A stretch of DNA of 64,000 bases, taken from positions 62,001 through 126,000 of the forward strand of contig NZ_JAAFZB010000090.1 in the NCBI RefSeq assembly GCF_010692725.1, written 5' to 3'. The position numbers and the translations under genes are program-made. The DNA is from Flavihumibacter soli. Lineage in GTDB: Bacteria; Bacteroidota; Bacteroidia; Sphingobacteriales; Sphingobacteriaceae. Shown here in pieces: positions 16,658 through 25,765 of this stretch. The notes beneath the pieces were generated by a model. It was not told where the DNA came from. It saw only the letters and a list, made by a program, of their open reading frames with translations, and did not search any database. The number at the start of each line of letters is the position of its first letter. Position 1 is the first letter of the stretch.

Positions 16658-19555
16658 GTGTTAAATATTAATAGTGCTGAAGCAATCTTTAATGCTTTAC
16701 CAACTCCCTGTCTTGTTTTACTCCCCGATGCACCACTCTATACAATAGCACACGTTAACGAGGCCTACTGCGCAGCCACGCAAACCCGCGCAAACGAGCT
16801 TTTAAATAAACCGGCATTCGAGGTTTTCCCTGCGAACCCAAAGGATCCGGGCCCATCCGGAATTGAAAGCCTGAAGTCATCTTATGAACAGGTCCTTTCA
16901 ACAAAAGAATCACATAAACTCGACGTTCTGAAATATGATATACCTGTTCGGGGAACCGACGGGTTTGCCGAAAGGTATTGGAGATTTGAAAATTCGCCGG
17001 TACTCGATGAACAGGGAAATGTGCAATATATAATTCACAGTGTCACAGATATAACCGAACAAGTCCTTGCGGAAGAGAAGGAAAAAACCACCCGTGATGA
17101 GCTGGCCAGGAATCGGGAACACTACCAGTCTTTGTTTGATCATCATCCCGATGCGATATACTCATGCGATCTCGGCGGTAACTTTATGAGCGCCAACAAA
17201 AGATCAGCAGAGCTTTCGGAATGCCCGCTGGAGGATCTGCTTCACAGCCCATTTGCGCCGCTGATCCCCCGCGATGATATTGCCAGGGTGAATGACCACT
17301 TTACAAATGCTTGTACCGGAGAGATCCAGAATTACAACACGGGGTTTATAACTGTTAAAGGAAATTACAGGATCCTGAACGTAACGAATTTACCCATAAT
17401 TGTGCACGGGCAGATCATTGGAGTTTACGGGATAGCCAGGGATGTGACCAGGGAATTACACGCCGATCAGAAGCTTAAGCATAGTAAGGAGCAGCTGCGA
17501 AAAATAATGGACTTTTCCCGGGATATCATTTGTATTGTAGACGCTGATGGCAGGTTTGTGAAGATGAGTAAGGCGTCTGAAGTTATATGGGGGCAGCCGC
17601 CGGAAAGCCTTGAAGGCAAACTCATTTTCGATCTGATTCATGAGAATGATCGCGAGACTACAAGAAACGAAGTTGCTGCAATTATACAGGGTAATGATAC
17701 GACCAGGTTTCTGAACCGCTGCCTGCGCAAAAATGGGGAAATTGCAACCATGAGCTGGTCGGCATACTGGGACCGCGACGACGAACTGATGTACTGTGTT
17801 GGGCGGGATATCACCGAGTATATTACCGTCACGGAGAAGATAAAGAATAATGAAAGGCGCTTCCGGACGCTCATTAAGAACAGCTCCGAAGGCATTTCGC
17901 TCGTCACAGAAAGCGGTTCCATTATCGAAAGAAGTTTCTCCGCAATGAAGATACTGGGTCTCCATGCTGCAGAGGAGCAAAAGACATGGCAGGAGATCAT
18001 ACACCCTGACGATGTTGAGCTGGGGAAGAAAACGATGTCCGACATTCTTGCAGACCCTGACACCTGCAGGATTATCGAATGCAGACTTGCAAACTCAGAT
18101 AAATGGGTTGAGTTTACATTCCACAATCAGCTTCATGATGACGCGGTCAAGGCGATTATCATCAATTCCAGGGACATCACGGAGAAAAAAAGGACCTCGG
18201 GCATTTTAAGATCATCTGAGGAACGATACCGTAATCTCTTTTACAACAATCCGCTGCCGATGTGGATCTACGATACGAATACGTTTAATTTCCTGGAGGT
18301 GAACCAGGCTGCGGTTGAAAAGTATGGTTATACCGAGGAAGAATTTCTTAAAATGACCATCAGAGATATCCGGCCCTCCCAGGACGCTGAACTTATTGGC
18401 AAGATAAAAGGAAGGCAGACAAAATATGGCCTTCGTTATGATGGACACTGGCGTCATCTCAAGAAAAACGGAGATATGTTGTACGTAGACGTAACAAGCC
18501 AGGTGATAGATCACGGCGGCTGTGAGGCTACCTTGATCCTGGCAAATGATATTACTAAAAGAGTACGCGCCGAGCAAGCCACCCGCACCAGTGAAGAAGT
18601 AAGAACTCTGATCATGAATGCCGCTCTGGATTCCATCGTATGTATGGACAAGGATGGGCTGGTCACCTTATGGAATTTGCAGGCAGAAAAACTTTTTGGC
18701 TGGAAGAAGGACGAGATCCTTGGTAAGAATCTTGTGGACTTTATTATTCCTGAGCAGTTCAGAGAACAGCACATGGATCAGCTGAGAAATTACAAGGAAA
18801 CAGGGGAGTGCAGCAGCATAAATAGCCTTACCGAGTTACACGCCCTAAAGCGCGATCAGACCGAATTCCCAATCGAGTTGGTGGTGGTACCAATCAAGCA
18901 GGGAGGGGCCAGTCTCTTCTGTGCCTTTATCAGGGATATCACAGAACGGAAGCATTATATTACTGCCCTGGACCGTAGCGAGAAACGTTATAAAGCGATG
19001 GTGCAGGATGGTTCTGACCTGATCAATATCCTTGATCATGAGGGTAATTACAAATATGCCAGTCCTGCCTCGGCGGCTATGATCGGCATGAACCAGGAGG
19101 AGGTCATCGGTAAGAGTGCTTTTGAATACATCCATGAAGATGACCAGGAGATGATCGCTGAGGCCCTTGGATCGCTTTCAGATGCAAAAAGGGTTAGTTC
19201 ATCACCCTATCGTTTTAAGGACCCGGGCGGTGAGTATCGCTGGCTGGAATCAATCGGGACTAACCTTCTGGATGATCCCGCAGTGGAGGGAATTGTTGTC
19301 AATTCCCGGGATATCACCGACAGGATCAATCACATCCAGGCTATTGAAGCGCAGAATACGAAATTACGTGAGATAGGATGGATTCAGTCGCACCTTGTGA
19401 GGGCACCATTAACACGTATTATGGGCCTGGCAGATGTAATTGCCAATTATTCGGATGAAGATATAGATACACGCGAATTGCTGAATTTAATCGTTACCTC
19501 TGCCAATGAACTGGACGTAGTGATTCGGGATATCGTTAAGAATACAAAAGAGTAA
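16658..19555 (+). CDS. seven-PAS sensor protein ending in a HisKA-like helix, no ATPase domain
   Basis: A 965-residue cytoplasmic protein with no membrane segment. Seven consecutive PAS/PAC modules can be counted by their repeated S-box openings and RDIT-type ends (ITDITEQ, IARDVTRE, GRDITEY, SRDITEK, ANDITKR, IRDITERK, SRDITDR). The C-terminus carries an H-box-like helix, WIQSHLVRAPLTRIMGL (His912), and a second helix, and stops at about residue 965 without N, G1, F or G2 boxes. It can therefore be a phosphoacceptor or signalling partner but not a complete kinase by itself. The start is GTG at 16658; an in-frame stop 15 bp upstream leaves no upstream ATG. No response regulator is adjacent. 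Confidence 0.85.
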   Translation: MLNINSAEAIFNALPTPCLVLLPDAPLYTIAHVNEAYCAATQTRANELLNKPAFEVFPANPKDPGPSGIESLKSSYEQVLSTKESHKLDVLKYDIPVRGTDGFAERYWRFENSPVLDEQGNVQYIIHSVTDITEQVLAEEKEKTTRDELARNREHYQSLFDHHPDAIYSCDLGGNFMSANKRSAELSECPLEDLLHSPFAPLIPRDDIARVNDHFTNACTGEIQNYNTGFITVKGNYRILNVTNLPIIVHGQIIGVYGIARDVTRELHADQKLKHSKEQLRKIMDFSRDIICIVDADGRFVKMSKASEVIWGQPPESLEGKLIFDLIHENDRETTRNEVAAIIQGNDTTRFLNRCLRKNGEIATMSWSAYWDRDDELMYCVGRDITEYITVTEKIKNNERRFRTLIKNSSEGISLVTESGSIIERSFSAMKILGLHAAEEQKTWQEIIHPDDVELGKKTMSDILADPDTCRIIECRLANSDKWVEFTFHNQLHDDAVKAIIINSRDITEKKRTSGILRSSEERYRNLFYNNPLPMWIYDTNTFNFLEVNQAAVEKYGYTEEEFLKMTIRDIRPSQDAELIGKIKGRQTKYGLRYDGHWRHLKKNGDMLYVDVTSQVIDHGGCEATLILANDITKRVRAEQATRTSEEVRTLIMNAALDSIVCMDKDGLVTLWNLQAEKLFGWKKDEILGKNLVDFIIPEQFREQHMDQLRNYKETGECSSINSLTELHALKRDQTEFPIELVVVPIKQGGASLFCAFIRDITERKHYITALDRSEKRYKAMVQDGSDLINILDHEGNYKYASPASAAMIGMNQEEVIGKSAFEYIHEDDQEMIAEALGSLSDAKRVSSSPYRFKDPGGEYRWLESIGTNLLDDPAVEGIVVNSRDITDRINHIQAIEAQNTKLREIGWIQSHLVRAPLTRIMGLADVIANYSDEDIDTRELLNLIVTSANELDVVIRDIVKNTKE

Positions 19556-19972
19556 TGACCCGATGACCTCATAGTTTATTTAGGACTGCTTGTATAATAA
19601 TCCGGGTCGGAGACAGTTAGGGGACTTGTTGGGACCATGTTAAGGTTAGTCCGCTAATTTAGCGGACTAACCTCTAGATGACCTAAGCAAATGCTTAACA
19701 AAACGAAGCCCTCCAGGTACCGAATCTATTCAGCTGGATCGGCGGGACATTCGGGATAACGCACCGTTTTCCATGAAATTTTACTAACTTGCATCACTGC
19801 AATTACTGTTGCCTGTAAGGCGATGGCTAATATTCCTCTTAAAAGCTTTTCCCAGGAACCTGTGGTGGGAATTATTGCTTTCAACCTGCTTATCTGAAAG
19901 GCGGGAAAATTTTTCTGATCTCATTAAATGATCAGCTAAAACACTTAATCCAATAAAATAAAAAACATAAGT
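19556..19972. other. 417-bp gap with a perfect palindrome
   Basis: No convincing gene was found; the longest ATG frame noted encodes 24 residues. The gap contains a 29-nt palindrome (separate entry) and a small TGATC/GATCA inverted repeat at about 19916-19933. The remainder looks like ordinary AT-rich intergenic DNA. Confidence 0.6.
19644..19672. repeat. perfect inverted repeat, 14-bp arms
   Basis: The arms GGTTAGTCCGCTAA and TTAGCGGACTAACC are exact complements around a single central T. No T tract follows on either strand, so a plain terminator is unlikely. It lies about 90 bp after the PAS protein gene and 300 bp before the GIY-YIG-like gene. Confidence 0.85.
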
Positions 19973-20629
19973 ATGTCAATTAAAGAAGAATTAACAAGGT
20001 CGCAAGTTGCATTTCTTGAAAAACATAAGATCGCTGAAGATTCACTGATCAATGCCAACGGAGGCGGAATGACTGAGGAGTTAAGGCAAAGGATGATTGA
20101 CGAAGAAAAGATCGTCGCATATAACAGTTCCGAGTGTACGGTTAATAGCAATCATCGTTTTGTTACCCAGGATGGTCATTGCCCGCAGTGCATTAAGGTA
20201 AGCTTGCAGAATGCATTGGAGGAATATGAAGATGGTTATGTTTACATTATCGGGTCTGTAAAGGCCGGGCTGGTGAAGATTGGGCTAACCACTGAAATCG
20301 TCAAGCGTGTCAAATCATTAAACGGTACCGCCTCGCGATTTGCCGGATGTGATGATTGGGAAATGCTGTTTTATGCAAAAACAACTAAGATCGGTAAGAC
20401 CGCCCGTCTGATCCGGGAGAAACTAGAGAATTATCTGGATAGGCGTCAGTACACTAAAATTGATAAGCCACAGAAAACGGCCGAATTGTTCAGGTGCTCT
20501 TATAATAAGGCCCGTCAGGCTTATATCGAGGTACATAATGAACAGATGCTGGAATTCACTCAGAAAGTCGAAAAGTTTGGGATAATTGACAGTTATCAGT
20601 TCAGAAATCTGATAGCCACTACGGTTTAA
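19973..20629 (+). CDS. GIY-YIG-like protein (T5orf172/MUG113 type)
   Basis: A 218-residue protein. From about residue 84 to 170 it shows the T5orf172/MUG113 variant of the GIY-YIG nuclease fold: GYVYIIGSVKAGLVKIGLT, then VKRVKSLNG. A Cys pair (SECTV at about 49-51 and GHCPQC at about 63-66) upstream suggests a small zinc-binding module. The N-terminal 45 residues are helical and charged. The fold cleaves DNA in homing and repair enzymes, but this subgroup also occurs in phage and uncharacterised chromosomal proteins, so nuclease activity is only possible. It is monocistronic, with a strong terminator downstream. Confidence 0.75.
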   Translation: MSIKEELTRSQVAFLEKHKIAEDSLINANGGGMTEELRQRMIDEEKIVAYNSSECTVNSNHRFVTQDGHCPQCIKVSLQNALEEYEDGYVYIIGSVKAGLVKIGLTTEIVKRVKSLNGTASRFAGCDDWEMLFYAKTTKIGKTARLIREKLENYLDRRQYTKIDKPQKTAELFRCSYNKARQAYIEVHNEQMLEFTQKVEKFGIIDSYQFRNLIATTV

Positions 20630-20663
20630 GCATTCCGGAACTTTCCTGTAAAGGCACCGTGTT

Positions 20664-20717
20664 AAGCCACTCTTAATTAGGTTATTCTATTATCATAGGC
20701 CTAAAGAAGAGTGGCTT
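20664..20717 (+). terminator. long terminator hairpin
   Basis: AAGCCACTCTT pairs perfectly with AAGAGTGGCTT, with an inner TTAGG/CCTAA stem, followed by T6 on the plus strand. It ends the GIY-YIG-like gene. Confidence 0.85.
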
Positions 20718-20773
20718 TTTTCTGTAAAATAGTTTTTTTTGAACTGATGTATCCGCGCAGCGCTTAAATCCTA

Positions 20774-21343
20774 TTAAAAACTCAGACCAAGGCTAAAAGT
20801 GAGACGCCGGAACTTGTACTCTTCCATGATCGCCATGTTAGGGTGAGGGCCGAAATAATCGAAAATTATGGTTGACATTGGCTGATAAATTTCGGCTTTC
20901 TGTTGCCTGAAGCCCAACGCAACATTAATTTTTGATCTGCTTTTAGTCTTTATCCGAAGCCCGATAGAAGGATTGATTATGACCCCGCCCTCGTATTTAA
21001 CATCATCTTTCCGGCGCTGCAGCCAGGTGAATCCATAACCTCCGTTAAGGCTAATAACCGGTGACACCGTGTGCGCCCTGAACGGATTCCATTTAAAGCC
21101 GGCAGATAAAGGTAAGATGATCACCTGATTATAGAGGTCAATGCCTGTGGTAATGCCTGCGTCAAGGTTCCATTTTCGGATAGTAACTCCGTTAAACGTT
21201 TGCGCACTGAAGGAAGTGGCTGAGGGGGTTCCGATCAGAACTCCCGCATCTGTCTGATTGGTGTACGGCATCCGCTGTCCCTTCGCTGCCAGTGTTACCA
21301 GCAGCAGCGTGATCAGGGTAAGAGCCTTTGGATAAGTACTCAT
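20774..21343 (-). CDS. predicted small outer-membrane beta-barrel protein
   Basis: A 189-residue protein with a Sec signal peptide (ALTLITLLLVTLAAKGQ). The rest alternates polar and hydrophobic residues like an 8-strand barrel, with Gly-rich turns (SLNGGYGFTW, PSIGLRIKTKS) and a C-terminal aromatic (LTFSLGLSF), as expected for BAM substrates. No specific family is recognised. Its start overlaps the stop of the LVIVD lipoprotein gene by 4 bp, so the two are coupled and may act together at the outer membrane. Confidence 0.7.
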   Translation of the reverse strand: MSTYPKALTLITLLLVTLAAKGQRMPYTNQTDAGVLIGTPSATSFSAQTFNGVTIRKWNLDAGITTGIDLYNQVIILPLSAGFKWNPFRAHTVSPVISLNGGYGFTWLQRRKDDVKYEGGVIINPSIGLRIKTKSRSKINVALGFRQQKAEIYQPMSTIIFDYFGPHPNMAIMEEYKFRRLTFSLGLSF

Positions 21344-22590
21344 AGGGTATTGCTTAAAGCCAGGTGGCTGATAAGCTTTAGCTTTGAAGGATCTGTATAG
21401 TTATACTGGTATATGCCGCGATTCCCGGTAACGATCAGGGATTTCGGACCCGCAATGACATCGGCGGCGTCTATGTTAGTGACTGACGACAGCTGCTTCC
21501 GACCTATGGCCTGGACGTCATCGCTGTTGAAGACCTTAAGACCGTATTGGCCTTCACAAATGAAGAGGCTGGAACCTGATATGGTTAATCCGTAGGGTTT
21601 TTCCATTGGAAAGGAGGAAACGAGAACCGGGTTAGACGGATTCTCAATATTTAAAACCTGCAGGACGTTAATGCCCTGCTGGCAGAAGTTATCAGAGCGG
21701 AGGGTGACATATGCATACTTATCCTGTACCACCACCGGGTCGCAGCTGGTAACATGACGATAGGTTGAAAGCTTAACTGGCGCAGAGGGTACGGTCGCAT
21801 CATAAATATGCATCCCGGTAGTTGAACCGATGAATAATTTATTATCATAAGGAAAGATCGTCTCAATACCGCCTCCAAGATCAACGGTGCTTGAATACCG
21901 GGGATTATCTGCCTGCGAGACGTTAAATAATTTTAGCTGATGCTGACTGACAGTATACAGATTATTGTTCATCAGGGTGAAGCGTGCTGTTGATCCGCCT
22001 GTACCATAAACCTGTTTGCCTGTACTGTTGGATACGGGAGTTCCTGCGTCATATTCGTAATAACCGGCGGGATAGACATCGCCTCTGACAACCTCAGTGA
22101 TAACGGTGTCCTTATATCCGAGGATCAATCCTCTGGCCTGGTCGATATATTGATTATCAAAAACATTCTCTACCCGTTTAACCTGGCGGATATTCGAAGG
22201 ATCTGTGACATCGAATGCCAGGAGGTCTACATAGTTATCGGCATAAAGGATGTTACTGTTAACGGCCAGATCAACGTTTCCGGCGATACTGATGAATTTG
22301 ATGAAACGCGGGTTCCCGGGATTCGTGTTGTCTACGATGTGTATTCCCTTGTTGACCTCGGTGATAAAAAGGAAATTGCCGAATAGGTAGATCTTTCCGG
22401 GCGAGGACAGAGGTTGAGGAGCCTGCAGGAAATCTGACTCCGCACGAAGCTTGGCCACAGAAATATAGACAGGCACCATCGTATGAAAAGTCCTTGTTCT
22501 GATTACTTCATCCTTGCAGTTTGTGAACAGCATTAAGGATAAAATAAATAAGGATGTCACAAGGCGGGCGGGGAACCGGGAGGTTTTCAT
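21340..22590 (-). CDS. LVIVD-repeat beta-propeller lipoprotein
   Basis: A 416-residue lipoprotein: signal peptide with lipobox LFTNC (Cys25), then repeated blades of the LVIVD type. Each blade has a pattern such as NFLFITEVNKGIHIVDNTNPGNP, LLAFDVTDPSNI, LKLFNVSQADNP, MHIYDATVPSAP or INVLQVLNIENPSNP. The repeats suggest a beta-propeller exposed at the cell surface or in the periplasm. No catalytic signature is seen; binding or scaffolding is the likely role. It is the first gene of a two-gene unit with the small barrel protein. Confidence 0.85.
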   Translation of the reverse strand: MKTSRFPARLVTSLFILSLMLFTNCKDEVIRTRTFHTMVPVYISVAKLRAESDFLQAPQPLSSPGKIYLFGNFLFITEVNKGIHIVDNTNPGNPRFIKFISIAGNVDLAVNSNILYADNYVDLLAFDVTDPSNIRQVKRVENVFDNQYIDQARGLILGYKDTVITEVVRGDVYPAGYYEYDAGTPVSNSTGKQVYGTGGSTARFTLMNNNLYTVSQHQLKLFNVSQADNPRYSSTVDLGGGIETIFPYDNKLFIGSTTGMHIYDATVPSAPVKLSTYRHVTSCDPVVVQDKYAYVTLRSDNFCQQGINVLQVLNIENPSNPVLVSSFPMEKPYGLTISGSSLFICEGQYGLKVFNSDDVQAIGRKQLSSVTNIDAADVIAGPKSLIVTGNRGIYQYNYTDPSKLKLISHLALSNTL

Positions 22591-22709
22591 GTGAATGAAA
22601 TTAAGATTTATGACATTACGAGGCGAGTGACCAAAACGCTACATGCCTGGTCTGATAAAATATTTTAATTAAAGGAAATTGAGCATCTTCAGCTTTTAAA
22701 TAAAATCAT

Positions 22710-24584
22710 ATGCGGAAATCTTTTACATTATTTTGCTTCTTCGTACTCTGCCTGCCGGGTGTTCATGCACAGGAAAAGTCCATAATCACCGACTCTAAAA
22801 TAGACCGTGTCATTGTATTTTTGCAAGGTGCGCAGCTTGAGAGAAGCGGCCGGACATCGCTGCCTGCGGGCACTTCTTCTATCGTTTTTAAAGGACTGTC
22901 TCCTGAGATCGAGGAACAGAGCATACAGGTGAAAGGGGAGGGCAATTTTACCATTCTTTCAGTCAGGCGTCAGAGTAATTTCATCGATGATCACACCCTG
23001 ACGGATGAACTGGTGACATTGCATGAACAGAACCGTGTTCTTTACGATAAAACAAGAATTGCCGAGGACCAGATATTGATCTTAAAGAAGGAAGAAGAAA
23101 TGCTGGCCAGCAATCAGAACGTTGGCAACGCAGGCTCAGGTCTCGACATAAATAAACTACGGCTTGCGCTGGATTTTCAAAAGTCCCGCTTAACGGATAA
23201 TAAGTTTCAGCAGATCCGTCTGGGAAGGGAACTTGGCACCCTGAGAGATCAGGCCAGGAAGCTGAGTGCCCAGATAGGTGAATTAAGCGGCGAGAGTAAG
23301 AAGACCACCAGTGATATAGTAGTAACTGTCTCAGCTAAGGCACCTGCAGAGGCCCGCCTCACATTTAGTTATCTGGTTAAAAATGCTACCTGGTATCCGG
23401 GTTATGATCTTCGGGCAAGCGGTCTTAACAAACCCATAGATCTGGTATACAGGGCAAATGTTTCACAGCAGAGCGGTGAGGAATGGAAAGACGTAAACCT
23501 GGTTCTTTCATCGGGGAACCCCTCCAGAAGCGGCAACCGTCCTGAACTGAAGGTGTACCAGGTAGGATATAATATTGTGCGTTATCGGGCGGGCGAGAAT
23601 ATTACCAAGGTCTTTGGCCGAATTAAAGATAGTGCCGATGGGAGCAGTCTCCCGGGTGTTTCGATCCGGGTCAGAGGCACATCCATCGGCAGCGTCTCTG
23701 ATGCGTCAGGCAATTATTCCATACAGATTCCCTCTCCGGATGCGATCCTGGAGTATAAATACATTGGTTATGAATTCGCCGAACGATTAGCAAATTCAGC
23801 CCAAATAAATGTTGATCTAACAGCCTCACAGCAAACATTAAGTGAAGTGGTTGTAACTGGTTATGCACAGAAAAGGATTTCGGGAGAATTGGAGGGAAAA
23901 GTAGCAGGCGTTAACATCAGGGGACTAAGCTCCGCTCCGCAGTCCCAGACTTTAGAGGTGCAGGCCCAGGAAAGCCAGACAACCGTGCAGTTTGAGATCA
24001 AACAACCTTACAGCATTGCCGGCGATGGTAAGCAACTGGCAGTGGAAATAGGGCAGCATCAGCTGCCGGCAGACTATAAATATCACGCCGTGCCAAAATT
24101 AAGTAGCGATGCCTGGTTAACTGCCACGGTGACCGGTATAAATGAATTGAATTTATTGAGCGGTGAAGCCTCGATATTTTTTGAGGGTGCCTATCTTGGA
24201 AAGACCCTGATCAACGTAGAAAATACCAATGATACGCTTGCTGTTTCACTGGGGGCTGACAAAGGTGTCACAGTTAAGCGAATTAAGCAGAAAGAGCAGA
24301 ACGCACAATCCTTCATCGGTTCAAATCAGCGCGCCACGCGTACTTACCTGATAGAAGTATATAATCATAAGTCACAGCCTGTTAATATTATTATTGAAGA
24401 TCAGTTACCCGTTTCAACCAGTTCGGAGGTTACAGTAGAGAGCCAGGAGCTTTCCGGCGCGCAGCTGGATGAGAATACAGGTAAGCTGATATGGAACCTG
24501 CAGGTATTACCGGGGGAGAAAAAAGGAAAGCTGTTAAAATATCAGGTGAAGTATCCGAAGAACCGGCCCGTAATTTTGGAATAA
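22710..24584 (+). CDS. MuiA-family (DUF4139/DUF4140) protein with inserted carboxypeptidase-regulatory domain
   Basis: A 624-residue secreted protein with signal peptide (VLCLPGVHAQ). The N-terminal DUF4140-like part (VIVFLQGAQLERSGRTSLPAG) is followed by a coiled coil (about 100-200) and the start of DUF4139 (AEARLTFSYLVKNATWYPGYDLRA; VLSSGNPSR). About 100 residues are then inserted at roughly 298-400: a carboxypeptidase-regulatory beta domain (GRIKDSADGSSLPGVSIRV) and a SusC-like linker (LSEVVVTGY). DUF4139 resumes to the end. The name comes from a protein reported to inhibit mucoidy; its molecular role is unknown. No membrane helix apart from the signal peptide is seen. Confidence 0.85.
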   Translation: MRKSFTLFCFFVLCLPGVHAQEKSIITDSKIDRVIVFLQGAQLERSGRTSLPAGTSSIVFKGLSPEIEEQSIQVKGEGNFTILSVRRQSNFIDDHTLTDELVTLHEQNRVLYDKTRIAEDQILILKKEEEMLASNQNVGNAGSGLDINKLRLALDFQKSRLTDNKFQQIRLGRELGTLRDQARKLSAQIGELSGESKKTTSDIVVTVSAKAPAEARLTFSYLVKNATWYPGYDLRASGLNKPIDLVYRANVSQQSGEEWKDVNLVLSSGNPSRSGNRPELKVYQVGYNIVRYRAGENITKVFGRIKDSADGSSLPGVSIRVRGTSIGSVSDASGNYSIQIPSPDAILEYKYIGYEFAERLANSAQINVDLTASQQTLSEVVVTGYAQKRISGELEGKVAGVNIRGLSSAPQSQTLEVQAQESQTTVQFEIKQPYSIAGDGKQLAVEIGQHQLPADYKYHAVPKLSSDAWLTATVTGINELNLLSGEASIFFEGAYLGKTLINVENTNDTLAVSLGADKGVTVKRIKQKEQNAQSFIGSNQRATRTYLIEVYNHKSQPVNIIIEDQLPVSTSSEVTVESQELSGAQLDENTGKLIWNLQVLPGEKKGKLLKYQVKYPKNRPVILE

Positions 24585-24633
24585 GTACAATTTTAGATAC
24601 GAATTACGATTTCAGATTTACAAATTATAAAAA

Positions 24634-24672
24634 AGAAAAAGCTCATTCCCGGTTGCGGAATGAGCTTTTTTA
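24634..24672. terminator. bidirectional terminator
   Basis: AAAAAGCTCATTCC-ggttgc-GGAATGAGCTTTTTT: a perfect stem with A and T flanks, so it works in both directions. It separates the convergent MuiA-like and zinc-ribbon genes. Confidence 0.9.
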
Positions 24673-24693
24673 TTAGGCGAGATCATCTTGGTT

Positions 24694-24960
24694 CTAAAAA
24701 TCAAACAGATCATTCAGGAATGACTTTTTCTTTTTGTGGGGGTTCCTTTTGTAGTAGTCATCATCGTATTCATTATAACCATAACGTTTGTAATCTGATT
24801 CATAATTCTCCTTTTTAGAATAATGGTCTGCCGAACGTTCAATGATCTTTTCGAGTTCGCCCCGGTCTAGCCAGAGACCCCGGCAACTAGGACAGTAGTC
24901 GATTTCGATGCCTTGCTTATCTGAAATCGCTAAAGTTGTTTGGCAATTTGGACACTTCAT
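24694..24960 (-). CDS. TFIIB-type zinc-ribbon protein
   Basis: An 88-residue protein. The first 40 residues are a zf-TFIIB zinc ribbon: CPNC at 3-6, then CPSCRGLWLDRGELEKI at 23-39. The second half is very rich in Tyr, Asp and Lys (KRYGYNEYDDDYYKR), ending in KKKKSFLNDLFDF. It is probably a small cytoplasmic metal-binding or nucleic-acid-associated protein; no function is known to me. It is monocistronic. Confidence 0.85.
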   Translation of the reverse strand: MKCPNCQTTLAISDKQGIEIDYCPSCRGLWLDRGELEKIIERSADHYSKKENYESDYKRYGYNEYDDDYYKRNPHKKKKSFLNDLFDF

Positions 24961-25164
24961 ATTTTTGTGATTTAGTTTTATTTAAAACGTTAAATGTTCG
25001 ATTGCGATATTAAATAGCCCGTTCATTGTAAATTAATGAATTCCTTTTGGCAGTTAAGCCCGATGTAACAGATTTGTAACATTGGTGGCAACAGTATTGC
25101 CCTTAAGGCGTTAATGAACAAGATCACTATATTCGAAAAAATTTTAATGTTAAAACCCTATCAA

Positions 25165-25698
25165 ATGAATCTTTCAAAACTAAAACTTGCCAACTTTATC
25201 TTAGCGCTGACAACCGTCGTAGTCTTATTTGGAGCGTGTAAAGCAAAAAAAGCTGTAGTTGCCGAGCAGCCACCTGTTGTTGAACAGGAAAAACCTGCTC
25301 AGCCAGCGCCCGTTGAGGAGAAGGAAGTGGCAGTTGCCCCGACTCCAGCTCCGGAAAAGATGCCCGATTTTAATTACAGCAACATTCAGTTCGAATTCAA
25401 TTCATCTATCCTGAAAACTGCATCGTATGCGGTGCTTGACCAGATTGCCGGTGAGATGAAAAAATATGATACGGTAAGATTTAATATCGAAGGTCATGCT
25501 TCCCAGGAAGGTACCGACCAGCGTAATATGACTCTTTCTGTTGACCGTGCAAATGCTGTTAAAGCCTATTTGATCAATGCAGGTGTGAACGGTGAAAACC
25601 TGACCAGCGTTGGATTCGGAGAAACTAAGCCGGTTGCTTCTAACGCGAACGAAGAAGGCCGTGTGCTGAATCGTCGTGTGGAGATAAAAAAGAACTAA
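25165..25698 (+). CDS. OmpA-family lipoprotein
   Basis: Peptidoglycan-associated outer-membrane lipoprotein. Starting at Met 25165 gives a clean signal peptide with lipobox LFGAC, followed by a Pro/Glu/Val-rich linker (about 35-75). The C-terminal OmpA-like domain (about 85-177) has NIQFEFNSS, FNIEGHASQEGTDQRNMTLSVDRA and GFGETKPVASN ... LNRRVEI, which bind diaminopimelate in this family. The frame is open from 25114, but the extra 17 residues would spoil the signal peptide. It is about 177 residues long and followed by a strong terminator. Confidence 0.9.
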   Translation: MNLSKLKLANFILALTTVVVLFGACKAKKAVVAEQPPVVEQEKPAQPAPVEEKEVAVAPTPAPEKMPDFNYSNIQFEFNSSILKTASYAVLDQIAGEMKKYDTVRFNIEGHASQEGTDQRNMTLSVDRANAVKAYLINAGVNGENLTSVGFGETKPVASNANEEGRVLNRRVEIKKN

Positions 25699-25725
25699 TT
25701 TAATATCATCAACAGGTTCTAAAGA

Positions 25726-25757
25726 ACAAAAAAGCGGGTATCAACCCGCTTTTTTTT
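25726..25757. terminator. bidirectional terminator
   Basis: AAAAAAGCGGGT-atca-ACCCGCTTTTTTTT: a GC-rich stem flanked by A6 and T8. It serves the OmpA gene (plus) and the VOC gene (minus). Confidence 0.92.
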
Positions 25758-25765
25758 GCCATTAA

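Noticed and set aside
19561-19972. Small ORF MANIPLKSF... in the gap before the GIY-YIG-like gene
   Set aside because: Only 24 codons, with no signal peptide, promoter or conservation clue.
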